Assembly (NCBI RefSeq): GCF_029222905.1
Contig: NZ_JARHUE010000002.1
Span: 367,258 to 431,257 of the forward strand
Direction: 5' to 3'
Source: Neptuniibacter sp. CAU 1671
GTDB taxonomy: Bacteria; Pseudomonadota; Gammaproteobacteria; Pseudomonadales; Balneatricaceae
Length of the DNA: 64,000 bases
Shown: piece after piece, positions 28,278 to 37,092 of the stretch
Layout: each line of letters opens with the position of its first letter
Numbering within the stretch: position 1 is the stretch's first letter
Made by a program: the position numbers and the translations under genes
The notes under the pieces: model-generated
The model's database searches: none
What the model was told of the DNA's origin: nothing
The model's input: only the letters and a program-made list of their open reading frames with translations

Positions 28278-31087
28278 TATTCGTGGATGGCCAGCAGGCT
28301 ATCACCTCCGACGGGTTCCAGCAGGGCATCAATATGCTGGTAGAAGCGCTGGTGCAGCGTTTCAAAATGATTGCAGAACGGCTGACAAAGCCATTCGTAT
28401 TCAAGCGCCTGAACCGCAGCCAGTGAATAGCTGTCGGGTTGTTGCAGAGCCTGCTGTAACCGTTGTAACTGATACTCCATGCGTAACGGTTGATCCTCAG
28501 CGGGTGTGGGCTGCTGACAGAGAATCTCCATTCGGATGCAGAGTTCACGCAGCAGTGGGTCCTGTGCTGTCACAATTTCATCCAGCCGTTCCGGCTGTTC
28601 GATGAGCGTTAGCAGGGTGTTACGCCGTGCTAGCATGCCCGTCTGATAGAGTTCAGGTAGCTGGCTGAGATCCTGCCAGCCTGAAGTCAGAAGTTGATAG
28701 GCTGTATCGCTGTGTCCTTCCAGTAAGATGTCTTCGACCTGCTCACATAGTTGCGCATTCTCTTTCAGCGCGTTGAACGGCTCAGTCGCGAAAACCATCA
28801 GGGCGCGTTTCTGTGTCTGGATAAACTGCTGGGTTGTCGCAACGGCTTGCCGGAACTGTGTTGCTAATGCAGAGTTGGCCAGTGCTTTTTCGACACGGTT
28901 CAGGCTGGCTTCCATTTTAGAGAGGGGCAGCGGCAGCTCTTGCAGCGATTTTAATTGTTGCAGCAGTGCTTCTTCATCAACGGTTGTGACAGTACTGTTT
29001 TGCAGGGCGACAAAGATCTGATTGCAATTCTCGCGGAAAGCCTGCCACAACGGCTGCTCTGCTTTGCGTGGTGCGGGCCCAAGGTTTTTCCACTCCTGTT
29101 GCAGTTGTTTTGCGCTTTCGGCGGCTTGCTGCAGATTGCCCTGTTTCAGGAGCAGGGCACTTTGTTCAACCAATGACGCTTTGGCTGCCAGAATCGCCTG
29201 GCCCTGTTCATTGGTTTTTTCTTCCAGCGCTTTAGTCAGTTCATTAAACCGTTGTTGCAATGCTTTACCCGGTGCCCGGTCCACCGGACTCGCCTGACGC
29301 CAGCGATGTTTTGCTGAATGCAGGAGCTGGCGGGCAGCAGGTGCCGGGTCATCCAGCAACGCAGTCAGTTCATCACAAATCTGCTGACGCAGGATGAGAT
29401 TGTTGCTGCGTATTTCTCGCTGTTCTGCAAAGAACTCACTGCAGGGGGCGTAGGCACGGTCGGCTGCTTTTTTAAAGCGTTTCCAGATCTGCTGGTCGTG
29501 CACCGGATCCTCAGCATCCAGCTGTTTCCATTGCTGTTGCAGCTCACGAATCCGGGTGGCCTGGGTTTCGGGATCCAGGCTGGAATCAATCAGGGCTTCC
29601 ATCGACTGGCACAGGGCAACCTTCTTAGGTGTCACCGCAAACGCCTGCCAGTCCTGCTGTTCAGCAAGCGTGTCGGCTAACTGCTTCATGCGTTGCTCAA
29701 GTTGCGATGGAAGGCTGCCTATCTCTGTCAGAGCGCGCTCAGCTTTGAGCAGTTTTTTGCTGGCTTCGCGGCTTTGGCCGTTTTTGAGACTGATTTCAGC
29801 ATCTGCGATCCGGTCTTCAAGGCGTTTCAGTTTTTCCTGTTGATCCTGACGGGCAGTCTGTTTTAACTGATCGGCATGTGCTATGGCCTTTTCCAGGCGC
29901 ATGATCAATGGGGCAGGCGACAGTTGATCAGGCCAGGCCAGCTGTTTGAGCAGTTGTTTACTGCTGCGAACGGCTTTGTTGAGTTCAGTTCCCTCAGCAC
30001 TTTCCAGTAATGCGATATGCTGCTCTATCGATGACTGTTGGTTTTGATAGCTATGCCAGGCGTTAAGGCACTGCTCCGTGATCTGTAGGCTGGTTTTAAG
30101 GCGCTGCTGAGCGCAGTTAATCGCTGCTGTCTGGTCTTTTATAAGTGCAAATTCAGCGGCCAGAAATTCGAGATTACTCGGTTTGATTTCAGCATCGCTG
30201 AGTCTGGCATTAAAGTCTTCCAGTTGCTCAAGCAGCTGCTGTTCCATCTGTGCCTGCTCGGCAACAGCCTGAGCCTGTGCTGCTTCAGCAGCAGCCAACT
30301 GTTCAGCATGATCAACTTGTGCCTGACATCTTTGTTGGGCCCGCAGATAGCGCACCTTTTCATCACTGCTGGCGCCTGCTTCCAGCAACGCCCACTCCTG
30401 CTGAAGTACCTGTAACTTGGCATTATAGAGATTGCTGTATTCACTTTCCGCCAGTTGAGTCAACTGGGCCAGCAAGTCCTCGCGGGAAGCGGCATCCTGT
30501 TGTTGCTGTTTGACGGTATCTTTTAATAACTGCAGTTTGTCCCGGCTGATCTGGAAGACTTTTTTATCGTGGTTGCGGGCATGTTTGTTGAGTTGCTCCA
30601 GCAGGTCCGGGCAGTTTATTTTTTCTGTGGCCTGAATGCGCAGGCCGGAACGCGAAGACTGACGGGCGATGGTAAACAGGTGTTGATCGGAGCGAAGCTG
30701 AGTCAACGCTTCAGTCGCCAATGTCATTTCGGACGTGTTCAGCGCGATATGGCAGAGCAGGTCACAATCCTGTATCTGCGCCACGGCTTCAAGGCGCAGC
30801 TCTCTGGATTGCTCAGCGGAGGGCTTGAGGAGCAACTGACTGATGCGATGCAGTGCCTGCTGTCTTACGCTGTCGACGCTCTCGCGCCGGCTGATTTTCA
30901 GCAGGACTGGGAGTGTTGAGAGCTTCTCAGTCGCGGCAAGCCGAACCTGTTCATCAAGATCCTGCAGGGCCAGTTGGCCAAGAATCTCCTGATGGGCATC
31001 AGTTTTGGCATTAAGCTTCGCAACTGCTTTCAGTCTTACAGCAGGTTTTGCATGTTGCCACTTGGGTTTGAAAAATCGTGCCAGCAT
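28277..31087 (-). CDS. DUF349 repeat protein
   Basis: 936 aa from the ATG at 31087, which has AAGGA upstream; the frame extends to a TTG at 31114 that lacks one. The N-terminal 130 residues look like HEAT-type helical repeats (VRLKAVAKL, VRLAATEKL, VRQQALHRI). A long, Gln- and Glu-rich helical, probably coiled-coil region follows (about 150-470), then at least three DUF349 repeats (QWKQLDAEDPVHDQQIWKRF, RWRQASPVDRAPGK, EWKNLGPAPRKAEQPLW). No signal peptide, so probably cytoplasmic. Such proteins are common in gammaproteobacteria but of unknown function. Confidence 0.85.
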   Translation of the reverse strand: MLARFFKPKWQHAKPAVRLKAVAKLNAKTDAHQEILGQLALQDLDEQVRLAATEKLSTLPVLLKISRRESVDSVRQQALHRISQLLLKPSAEQSRELRLEAVAQIQDCDLLCHIALNTSEMTLATEALTQLRSDQHLFTIARQSSRSGLRIQATEKINCPDLLEQLNKHARNHDKKVFQISRDKLQLLKDTVKQQQQDAASREDLLAQLTQLAESEYSNLYNAKLQVLQQEWALLEAGASSDEKVRYLRAQQRCQAQVDHAEQLAAAEAAQAQAVAEQAQMEQQLLEQLEDFNARLSDAEIKPSNLEFLAAEFALIKDQTAAINCAQQRLKTSLQITEQCLNAWHSYQNQQSSIEQHIALLESAEGTELNKAVRSSKQLLKQLAWPDQLSPAPLIMRLEKAIAHADQLKQTARQDQQEKLKRLEDRIADAEISLKNGQSREASKKLLKAERALTEIGSLPSQLEQRMKQLADTLAEQQDWQAFAVTPKKVALCQSMEALIDSSLDPETQATRIRELQQQWKQLDAEDPVHDQQIWKRFKKAADRAYAPCSEFFAEQREIRSNNLILRQQICDELTALLDDPAPAARQLLHSAKHRWRQASPVDRAPGKALQQRFNELTKALEEKTNEQGQAILAAKASLVEQSALLLKQGNLQQAAESAKQLQQEWKNLGPAPRKAEQPLWQAFRENCNQIFVALQNSTVTTVDEEALLQQLKSLQELPLPLSKMEASLNRVEKALANSALATQFRQAVATTQQFIQTQKRALMVFATEPFNALKENAQLCEQVEDILLEGHSDTAYQLLTSGWQDLSQLPELYQTGMLARRNTLLTLIEQPERLDEIVTAQDPLLRELCIRMEILCQQPTPAEDQPLRMEYQLQRLQQALQQPDSYSLAAVQALEYEWLCQPFCNHFETLHQRFYQHIDALLEPVGGDSLLAIHE

Positions 31088-31249
31088 ATCGTCCTTAGGT
31101 TTGGCCAGATCCAAATCTAATGTCTGGCCAAAATCTCCCCGTGGGGTTGGCTATTCTAACCCAGAATAAGAATCGTAACAGGGTTGACTTTCTGTCTGAG
31201 CAAAAAGTCAGGCGTGAATATGCTGCGAAAGATGGAGACTGATAAGGCG

Positions 31250-31717
31250 TTAATTTGTCAGGCGGACTTCAACATCGCCATCAACGTAAAACCATTGCTC
31301 GGCTTCACGGCGAAAACGTGATGTTTCATGCAGCACGCCGGACTCATCGCCCGCCGTAAACTCAGCTTCAAACTCAACCACCCCGGTTGTATCTTCGGGT
31401 GATCCCGCTTGAGTTGAGAGTACCTGAAGCCCCTTCCATACCGTTGCCTTGGTCTGTTCGTTGAGTACCGCGGCATCATCGGGTCTGCGCATTTCAGGGG
31501 CGGTGGTATCGATCAGATAATCGATCGCGCCCAGACTGAAGGCGGTATAACGCGATCTCATCAGTGCCTCTGCGGTAGGTGCAGGTTTTTCGCCCACCAG
31601 TAACTGCTCACAGCAGAGGGTGTATGGCTGAGTTGAACCGCAGGGGCAGGCTTTGCAAACGGCTTCCTGGTCATGCAACATGGGCAAATCCTCGGCTAAG
31701 GCTGAATCCAAGATCAT
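31250..31717 (-). CDS. YchJ-like (UPF0225) SEC-C motif protein
   Basis: 155 aa. Seen: SEC-C zinc motif CPCGSTQPYTLCC near residue 25, ALMRSRYTAFSLGAIDYLIDT, and a C-terminal NTF2-like half with TSRFRREAEQWFYVDGD, all as in YchJ. It lacks the second SEC-C motif found at the C-terminus of E. coli YchJ. A start at 31681 (MLHDQEAV), with GAGG upstream, is an alternative giving 143 aa. Function unknown. Confidence 0.88.
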   Translation of the reverse strand: MILDSALAEDLPMLHDQEAVCKACPCGSTQPYTLCCEQLLVGEKPAPTAEALMRSRYTAFSLGAIDYLIDTTAPEMRRPDDAAVLNEQTKATVWKGLQVLSTQAGSPEDTTGVVEFEAEFTAGDESGVLHETSRFRREAEQWFYVDGDVEVRLTN

Positions 31718-31777
31718 GCGTTGAGCGGATAGACTAAAGTATAGCGCTCAATGCCCTGTAGAGTGTAAGGATAATGC

Positions 31778-33235
31778 ATGGCGACCGCGCCTTTAACTTT
31801 TTTTTGGCATGATTACGAAACATTCGGCATCGATCCGAAGCGTGACTGGCCTGTGCAGTTTGCCGGTGTGCGTACCGATGCAGATCTGAATGTGATTGAA
31901 GAGCCGGTGATGCTCTACTGTCGCCCCTCCGAGGATCAGTTGCCACATCCGGAATCCTGTCTGATTACCGGGATTACCCCACAACATGCCCTGCGTGAAG
32001 GCGTGACGGAGGCTGAGTTCATTGCGCGTATTCATGCTGAACTGGCTCGCCCGGGTACCTGTGGTGTGGGTTATAACAGCCTGCGGTTTGATGATGAAGT
32101 GACCCGTTTTACCCTCTACCGTAACTTTTATGATCCCTATGCCCGTGAGTGGCAGAATGGCTGTTCTCGCTGGGATATTATCGATATGTTGCGACTGACC
32201 CGGGCGTTGCGGCCAGAGGGCATTAACTGGCCGTTGAATGCCGAGGGCATCCCCAGTCTGCGACTGGAAGATCTGACTGTGGCCAACGGTATTGAGCATG
32301 GTCATGCCCATGATGCTTTGTCGGATGTGTATGCCACGCTGGAAATGGCAAAGCTGGTGGCACGGGTACAACCCAAGTTGTATCAGTTTGTGCTGGCTAA
32401 CCGCAGCAAACAGAAAGTGCAGGAGCAACTCGATACGCTGCGGCACAAACCCGTATTACATATCTCTTCACGTTATCCGATAGAGCAGGGTAATGCGGCG
32501 ATTGTGGCCCCCCTAGGGCAGCACCCGGTGAACAAAAACGCAGTGCCGGTGTGGGACCTGCGTTACGATCCCACGCCGCTGATGACATTGCCGGTGGCAG
32601 AGCTAAGGCAGTTACTCTATACCCGTCGGGATGAGTTACCCGAAGATGCGCCACGCATCGCTCTCAAGTTGGTACACAGTAATAAATGTCCGATCATCGC
32701 GCCGGCCGGTATGCTGACACAGGCAGAAGCGGCTCGACTGGGGATTGATGGGGATGTTTGCCGCACCCACCTGCAGATGATCCGCGGTTTTGAGGGTTTG
32801 CAGCAACGCCTGACCGAGCTATACAGCGATGAGGGATTTGAAACACCCCATGATCCGGACCTGATGCTCTATAGTGGAGGTTTTTTCAGCCCCGCCGATA
32901 AACAGGCTATGGATCAGGTGCGCCAGGCAACGCCGGATAAACTCGCTGAGCTGCAACCCGCTTTTCAGGATCCTCGTCTTTCAGAGATGTTATTGCGCTA
33001 CAAGGCAAGAAACTTTCCAGCCATTTTGTCCGATGAGGAGCGAATCTGTTGGGAGGCGTATCGCCGGGATAAACTGATTAAAGGTCAGGATGGGCATCTG
33101 AGTATGGCGCAGTTTACTGAGCGTCTGAATGTGCTGTATCAGGCAGCGGAGACGACGGCTCAGCAGCGTGAAATTCTGGAGGAATTGGCGCTGTATGCAG
33201 AGTCAATCTACCCCTATGAAGAGATGCACGAGTGA
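31778..33235 (+). CDS. sbcB: Exodeoxyribonuclease I
   Basis: DnaQ-fold 3'-5' exonuclease on single-stranded DNA, acting in recombination and mismatch repair. At 485 aa it is close to E. coli ExoI (475). Seen: first metal motif WHDYETFGIDP, VGYNSLRFDDEVTRF, GHAHDALSDVYATLEMAKL, then the SH3-like and C-terminal helical domains (KLVHSNKCPII, FPAILSDEE). Stop overlaps the next start (TGATG). Confidence 0.96.
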   Translation: MATAPLTFFWHDYETFGIDPKRDWPVQFAGVRTDADLNVIEEPVMLYCRPSEDQLPHPESCLITGITPQHALREGVTEAEFIARIHAELARPGTCGVGYNSLRFDDEVTRFTLYRNFYDPYAREWQNGCSRWDIIDMLRLTRALRPEGINWPLNAEGIPSLRLEDLTVANGIEHGHAHDALSDVYATLEMAKLVARVQPKLYQFVLANRSKQKVQEQLDTLRHKPVLHISSRYPIEQGNAAIVAPLGQHPVNKNAVPVWDLRYDPTPLMTLPVAELRQLLYTRRDELPEDAPRIALKLVHSNKCPIIAPAGMLTQAEAARLGIDGDVCRTHLQMIRGFEGLQQRLTELYSDEGFETPHDPDLMLYSGGFFSPADKQAMDQVRQATPDKLAELQPAFQDPRLSEMLLRYKARNFPAILSDEERICWEAYRRDKLIKGQDGHLSMAQFTERLNVLYQAAETTAQQREILEELALYAESIYPYEEMHE

Positions 33236-33684
33236 TGAAAATCGTTGGCGCCTGTGTTTGCCTTTGGCTTCTGGCCAGTCTGACACTGGCGGCAGAAGCA
33301 GCACTGGAGGATGAGGTCATCCCCTACAGCGTCACCCGGGATACTGCCAGCAGTCAGGAGTGGGAGGCGGGTGCTGACGTCTACGAGAAACTGGGTCGGG
33401 AAGGTTTTGACCGGGAACCCATGGTAGAGATTAAACCGCGTAATAACCCCAGTAATTTGCCAGATCCAACCGTCACTCCCTACTCTGAGCCAGTGCCAGT
33501 CGTGATAGATTTGAAGGCCGCGATAGCTCCACCAGAGAAACGTATCAAAACGGCTAAACCGGTACCCGCTGAAGACCGGGTTTATTACCGCATCCGCGAT
33601 GCAGACCGCCGCGGGCGCTGTTTTCTGCTGGCGAAGGACTGTGAGTTTCTGGCACAGCCCTCCGAAGCTGATAATCAGAATTAA
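33235..33684 (+). CDS. Hypothetical exported protein
   Basis: 149 aa starting at the ATG that overlaps the sbcB stop. Signal peptide MKIVGACVCLWLLASLTLAAEA with cleavage near residue 20. The middle is rich in Pro and Asp/Glu; the C-terminal 45 residues hold YYRIRDADRRGRCFLLAKDCEFLAQ with two cysteines that could pair in the periplasm. I do not recognise a family. Translationally coupled to sbcB and overlapping the convergent protease gene by four bases. Confidence 0.65.
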   Translation: MKIVGACVCLWLLASLTLAAEAALEDEVIPYSVTRDTASSQEWEAGADVYEKLGREGFDREPMVEIKPRNNPSNLPDPTVTPYSEPVPVVIDLKAAIAPPEKRIKTAKPVPAEDRVYYRIRDADRRGRCFLLAKDCEFLAQPSEADNQN

Positions 33685-36518
33685 TCTGTGTCCTTGACGA
33701 ATATCCCCGCGTTGCGACGTGACTGCATGCTCTGACTGGCCTGATTGCCAGCACCATCAGGCGGTATCTCCTGCTGCCCAAAACTTTGAACCAACAGGGT
33801 ACGGCTGCGCAGTGTCGTCAGTGCCTGTTGCAGGGCCTGGGGCGTGAGTCCCTCCACTTCTGCTGCCAGGGCTTCGCGTCGATCAAATTCCGCTTCACTC
33901 AGATCAAGTTCACGCCAGTAACGCTGGCTGCGTTCCGCCAGTGTGTTTTCCTGTTGCAGAATCCGGCTGCGCACACTGGCTTTGAAGGCTTTCAGCTCAT
34001 CATTCGACAGTGTGCCGAGGGCGCTCTGCCAATGCTCGAGAAATGCATCGATGCTCTGCACCAGTTTGGTCGGGCCAGTATTGGGTGATTGAACGATAAA
34101 CCCGATCCCGGCGCTGTCGCGCAGTTGCAATGGTGTGGCGAAAACAATGTAACCAAACTGCTTTTCTGTCCGTAATTCGGAATAGAAAGGTGCCGACAAA
34201 ATCTCATTCAGCAGCACGACCCGCGCCCTCGACTGCACGCTTAGATCGGGTGCCTGCAGATACAGTGAAACGGCTGCATCATTGTGATCGATCTGTAGGG
34301 TTTCAGTCAGTCGCTCCTCTGTCGGAACCTGCACAATCTGAGGTGACTCAATGGAGATGGCCTGTTCCGGTAGCCTGATAGCCTGCTGCAGAGTCGACGC
34401 ATACTGTTTCGCATCCTCAGGCGTTACATTGCCATGAGCGAGGATTCGAATTTGTGGCTGTGCAAACAGTTGGGGAATAAAGGCCTCAATGTCTTCTGCC
34501 TTAAGTTCTGCCAGCACCTTCAGTTGGGTCTCCGTTGGCCATTGCGGTAACAGCATTTCAATCAGACGGCTATTGGTCTGGTTGTATGGTTTGTCTTTGC
34601 GTCGGTTTTCAAGCTGTTGCTGCATCTGCCGCTTTAGCCGGGCAAACCGCTCAGGATCGATCTGGTTCCGGGTCAGTTCCGTTGCCAGTGTATTCAGCAG
34701 CAGACCTAATTTATCGTTGTAGCCCGTCAGACGCACTGAAAAGCCAGTCAGGTGGGGATAAATCTCGGTGCTCAGGCCAGCCAGCAGCGCGTCGTAGAGC
34801 GTTTCATTCAGCCTGTCACTGAGCAGCTCAGTATAAAGTGTGGTTTTTAGCCAGTTCTCAACGGAGGCATTGGCAACGGGGCTTTTGACTGAAAAATAGA
34901 GATTGGCTTTGGGCAGGCGGAAATCGGCGTCCAGCTGATACCAGAGGTCCAGATTTGGCTCGCTGAGAATACGTTCAGGCTGAGAGCTGGCCAGTGCAGC
35001 GGGTTTCAGACTCAGGTCAGTCGCAACATAGGGGTTGATCGGGCGAATGCTCAGCTCTGCTGCGATACCCGGCTCTGCATAGGTTTCAATCTCGGTTTGG
35101 GAGACCGGTCTGAGCTTGTATGGGGTTTGGTAGTGGGCTTCGACCTGATCGGTTTTGATATCTGGCGCGCTGAGTGTCAGCAACATATTGTCGGGGCGAA
35201 TATAGGAGAGGAAATGCTCGATTTGCTGGGCATCAAACTGCTCAAAGCGGTAATTGGCGCTGATCACCTCGTCAGCCGGATAACGTTGCAGCTGTTGCGC
35301 CAGGCGGCTGACTTCGTGGATTGGTTCACCGTTTTCACGGAACTGAAAAGCGATCTGGCTCAGCTGACGCATTTCGTCGTACAGCGCTGCCTGAACACCC
35401 TGTTTATTCATCAGCTCGATGTAATCAAAAAACAGTTGAACGACCTCTTTGCGGTGTGAAAACCCTGAAGGGGTCAGTTCTATCATGGTTATGAATGAGG
35501 CTTGATGAGGCAGATCATGACCGGGGGAGGCGGCCAGACTGGTGGCCCAGCCCTGTTGCTTCAACAGTGATAACAGGCTGCCATCACCTTCATAGCCAAT
35601 CAGGTCGCTGATGTAACTCAGGGGCTTCTGTCGCCAGAGACTGCGGGTTTCGGGCATCGGGAAGGTCAGAGTCATTCCCTGTACTTCTTTCAGGGTCTTA
35701 ACATTCAGCTGAGCAGGCAGTTGGTCAGGACGAAACAGGGGAACCGTCTCATCCAGTGCCGGCAGTTCACGGTTGGGTACTGCACTGAATTTACTGCGTA
35801 CCATCTGTTCCAGTGTATCCAGCGGTTCTTTGCCCAGTACCACCAGCGCCATGCGATTGGCGGAATAATGAGTCTGATAAAAGTCGATCAGGTCATCCCG
35901 TACCGCATCGCCCGGACGGTCTGCCAGGGTTTCCAGACTGCCCACACTGAACTGACTGTAGCTGTGCTCTGGATTCAGTGCTTTTTTGCCTGCGGCATAG
36001 ACCCGTCGGCCATCATCACGGATTTTGGCCTGATATTCTGAGTCGACGGCATGACGTTCCCGATCTACATAGGTGGCGTTAAACAACGGCGCGATAAAAA
36101 ACTGCGCAAAACGGTCCAGCGCTGGTTCCAGCGACGGGGCTTTTACATCAAAAAAGTAATTGGTGTTTTCCTGGGCAGTAAACGCGTTATGGCTGCCGCC
36201 ATTGGCCTGAATAAACGCCTGATACTCATCGGCCGTGGGGTATTTCTCTGTCCCCAGGAACAGCATGTGCTCAAGGAAGTGTGCCAGCCCGGCGCGGTCC
36301 CGAGGATTGGCTGAAGAGCCCACTTCAACATCCATTGAGGCTGCCGCTTTGTCTGTGGACGGGTCAGAGATGAGCAATACCTTCAGCGCGTTGTCCAGCG
36401 TAAGGGCTTTATACTGCCGGGTATCGTTGGGGCTTTTTTGCACTTCGGCGAAAACCGGGTGTGCCAGCATAACCAGCAGAAACAACACCCATACATAGCG
36501 GTCAGCGCGTAATAACAT
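33681..36518 (-). CDS. ptrA: M16 family zinc protease (protease III / pitrilysin type)
   Basis: Periplasmic insulinase-like peptidase, 945 aa from the ATG at 36518 (GGGAAAG upstream; the longer frame uses a TTG). Signal peptide MLLRADRYVWVLFLLVMLAHPVFA. Catalytic inverted zinc motif HFLEH at 80-84, with the downstream Glu in ERHAVDSEYQAK; three further non-catalytic M16 domains follow, with RTEKQFGYIVFATP near the C-terminus. Length and layout match pitrilysin (E. coli 962). Expected to degrade peptides in the periplasm. Confidence 0.93.
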   Translation of the reverse strand: MLLRADRYVWVLFLLVMLAHPVFAEVQKSPNDTRQYKALTLDNALKVLLISDPSTDKAAASMDVEVGSSANPRDRAGLAHFLEHMLFLGTEKYPTADEYQAFIQANGGSHNAFTAQENTNYFFDVKAPSLEPALDRFAQFFIAPLFNATYVDRERHAVDSEYQAKIRDDGRRVYAAGKKALNPEHSYSQFSVGSLETLADRPGDAVRDDLIDFYQTHYSANRMALVVLGKEPLDTLEQMVRSKFSAVPNRELPALDETVPLFRPDQLPAQLNVKTLKEVQGMTLTFPMPETRSLWRQKPLSYISDLIGYEGDGSLLSLLKQQGWATSLAASPGHDLPHQASFITMIELTPSGFSHRKEVVQLFFDYIELMNKQGVQAALYDEMRQLSQIAFQFRENGEPIHEVSRLAQQLQRYPADEVISANYRFEQFDAQQIEHFLSYIRPDNMLLTLSAPDIKTDQVEAHYQTPYKLRPVSQTEIETYAEPGIAAELSIRPINPYVATDLSLKPAALASSQPERILSEPNLDLWYQLDADFRLPKANLYFSVKSPVANASVENWLKTTLYTELLSDRLNETLYDALLAGLSTEIYPHLTGFSVRLTGYNDKLGLLLNTLATELTRNQIDPERFARLKRQMQQQLENRRKDKPYNQTNSRLIEMLLPQWPTETQLKVLAELKAEDIEAFIPQLFAQPQIRILAHGNVTPEDAKQYASTLQQAIRLPEQAISIESPQIVQVPTEERLTETLQIDHNDAAVSLYLQAPDLSVQSRARVVLLNEILSAPFYSELRTEKQFGYIVFATPLQLRDSAGIGFIVQSPNTGPTKLVQSIDAFLEHWQSALGTLSNDELKAFKASVRSRILQQENTLAERSQRYWRELDLSEAEFDRREALAAEVEGLTPQALQQALTTLRSRTLLVQSFGQQEIPPDGAGNQASQSMQSRRNAGIFVKDTD

Positions 36519-36701
36519 CTTTGTCTTTCCCTTGCGGCGGCGAATCAATCGACATTTTGTGACCGGAGAATAGCCCTGCAGTTCCCGGCTGGGAAGTTTT
36601 AAAACGTCGGTAAGTAGCGGATTTTACTGCGTTGGATCAGTCGCTTAGCCGATGAGGATGCTACAATCGCTTAAACTGATGTCATTTGGGGAACGCAAAG
36701 G

Positions 36702-37085
36702 ATGAACAGAGAGAAGGTCATTTTCGCCTTTTTTATTGTATTGGCTATGACGCTCAACTTTGGATTCTATTCCGGGGATATTGATAACCCGGACCACCAC
36801 AATGTGTATGAATTCTTTTTTGCGATCGTGGTTAGCATGATCTGCACAGTATTGAAGTTTGGAGACCGGTCTCATCTGGGGGCTTTGATGCTGGCAACCT
36901 CGCTGGTGGCGGATCTGCAATTAGTGATTGCGGCCTGCATCTGGGGTTACGCAGAACAGGTCAGTGGTGCGGGTATGAATGCGGCCAATATGTCGAGTGT
37001 GGTATCGCTCAGCGCGGGTGCTTTGCTGGCTAACTTTGTCTCAGTGATTTTGCTGGTACTTGAAACCGCCATGCTACGGCGTTAA
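36702..37085 (+). CDS. DUF6394 family membrane protein
   Basis: 127 aa with four hydrophobic segments (VIFAFFIVLAMTLNFGFY, NVYEFFFAIVVSMICTVLKF, LGALMLATSLVADLQLVIAA, LLANFVSVILLVLETAML). The DIDNPDHHNVYEFFFAI segment is what I associate with DUF6394, a small inner-membrane family. It lies seven bases upstream of the K+ channel gene, so the two products probably work together, possibly as channel and accessory subunit; this is inference from position. Confidence 0.75.
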   Translation: MNREKVIFAFFIVLAMTLNFGFYSGDIDNPDHHNVYEFFFAIVVSMICTVLKFGDRSHLGALMLATSLVADLQLVIAACIWGYAEQVSGAGMNAANMSSVVSLSAGALLANFVSVILLVLETAMLRR

Positions 37086-37092
37086 CCAAGCC

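Noticed and set aside
27421..28548. 375-codon open frame antisense to phaB
   Set aside because: Crosses the phaB terminator and the 3' end of the DUF349 gene; no ribosome site or recognisable domain.
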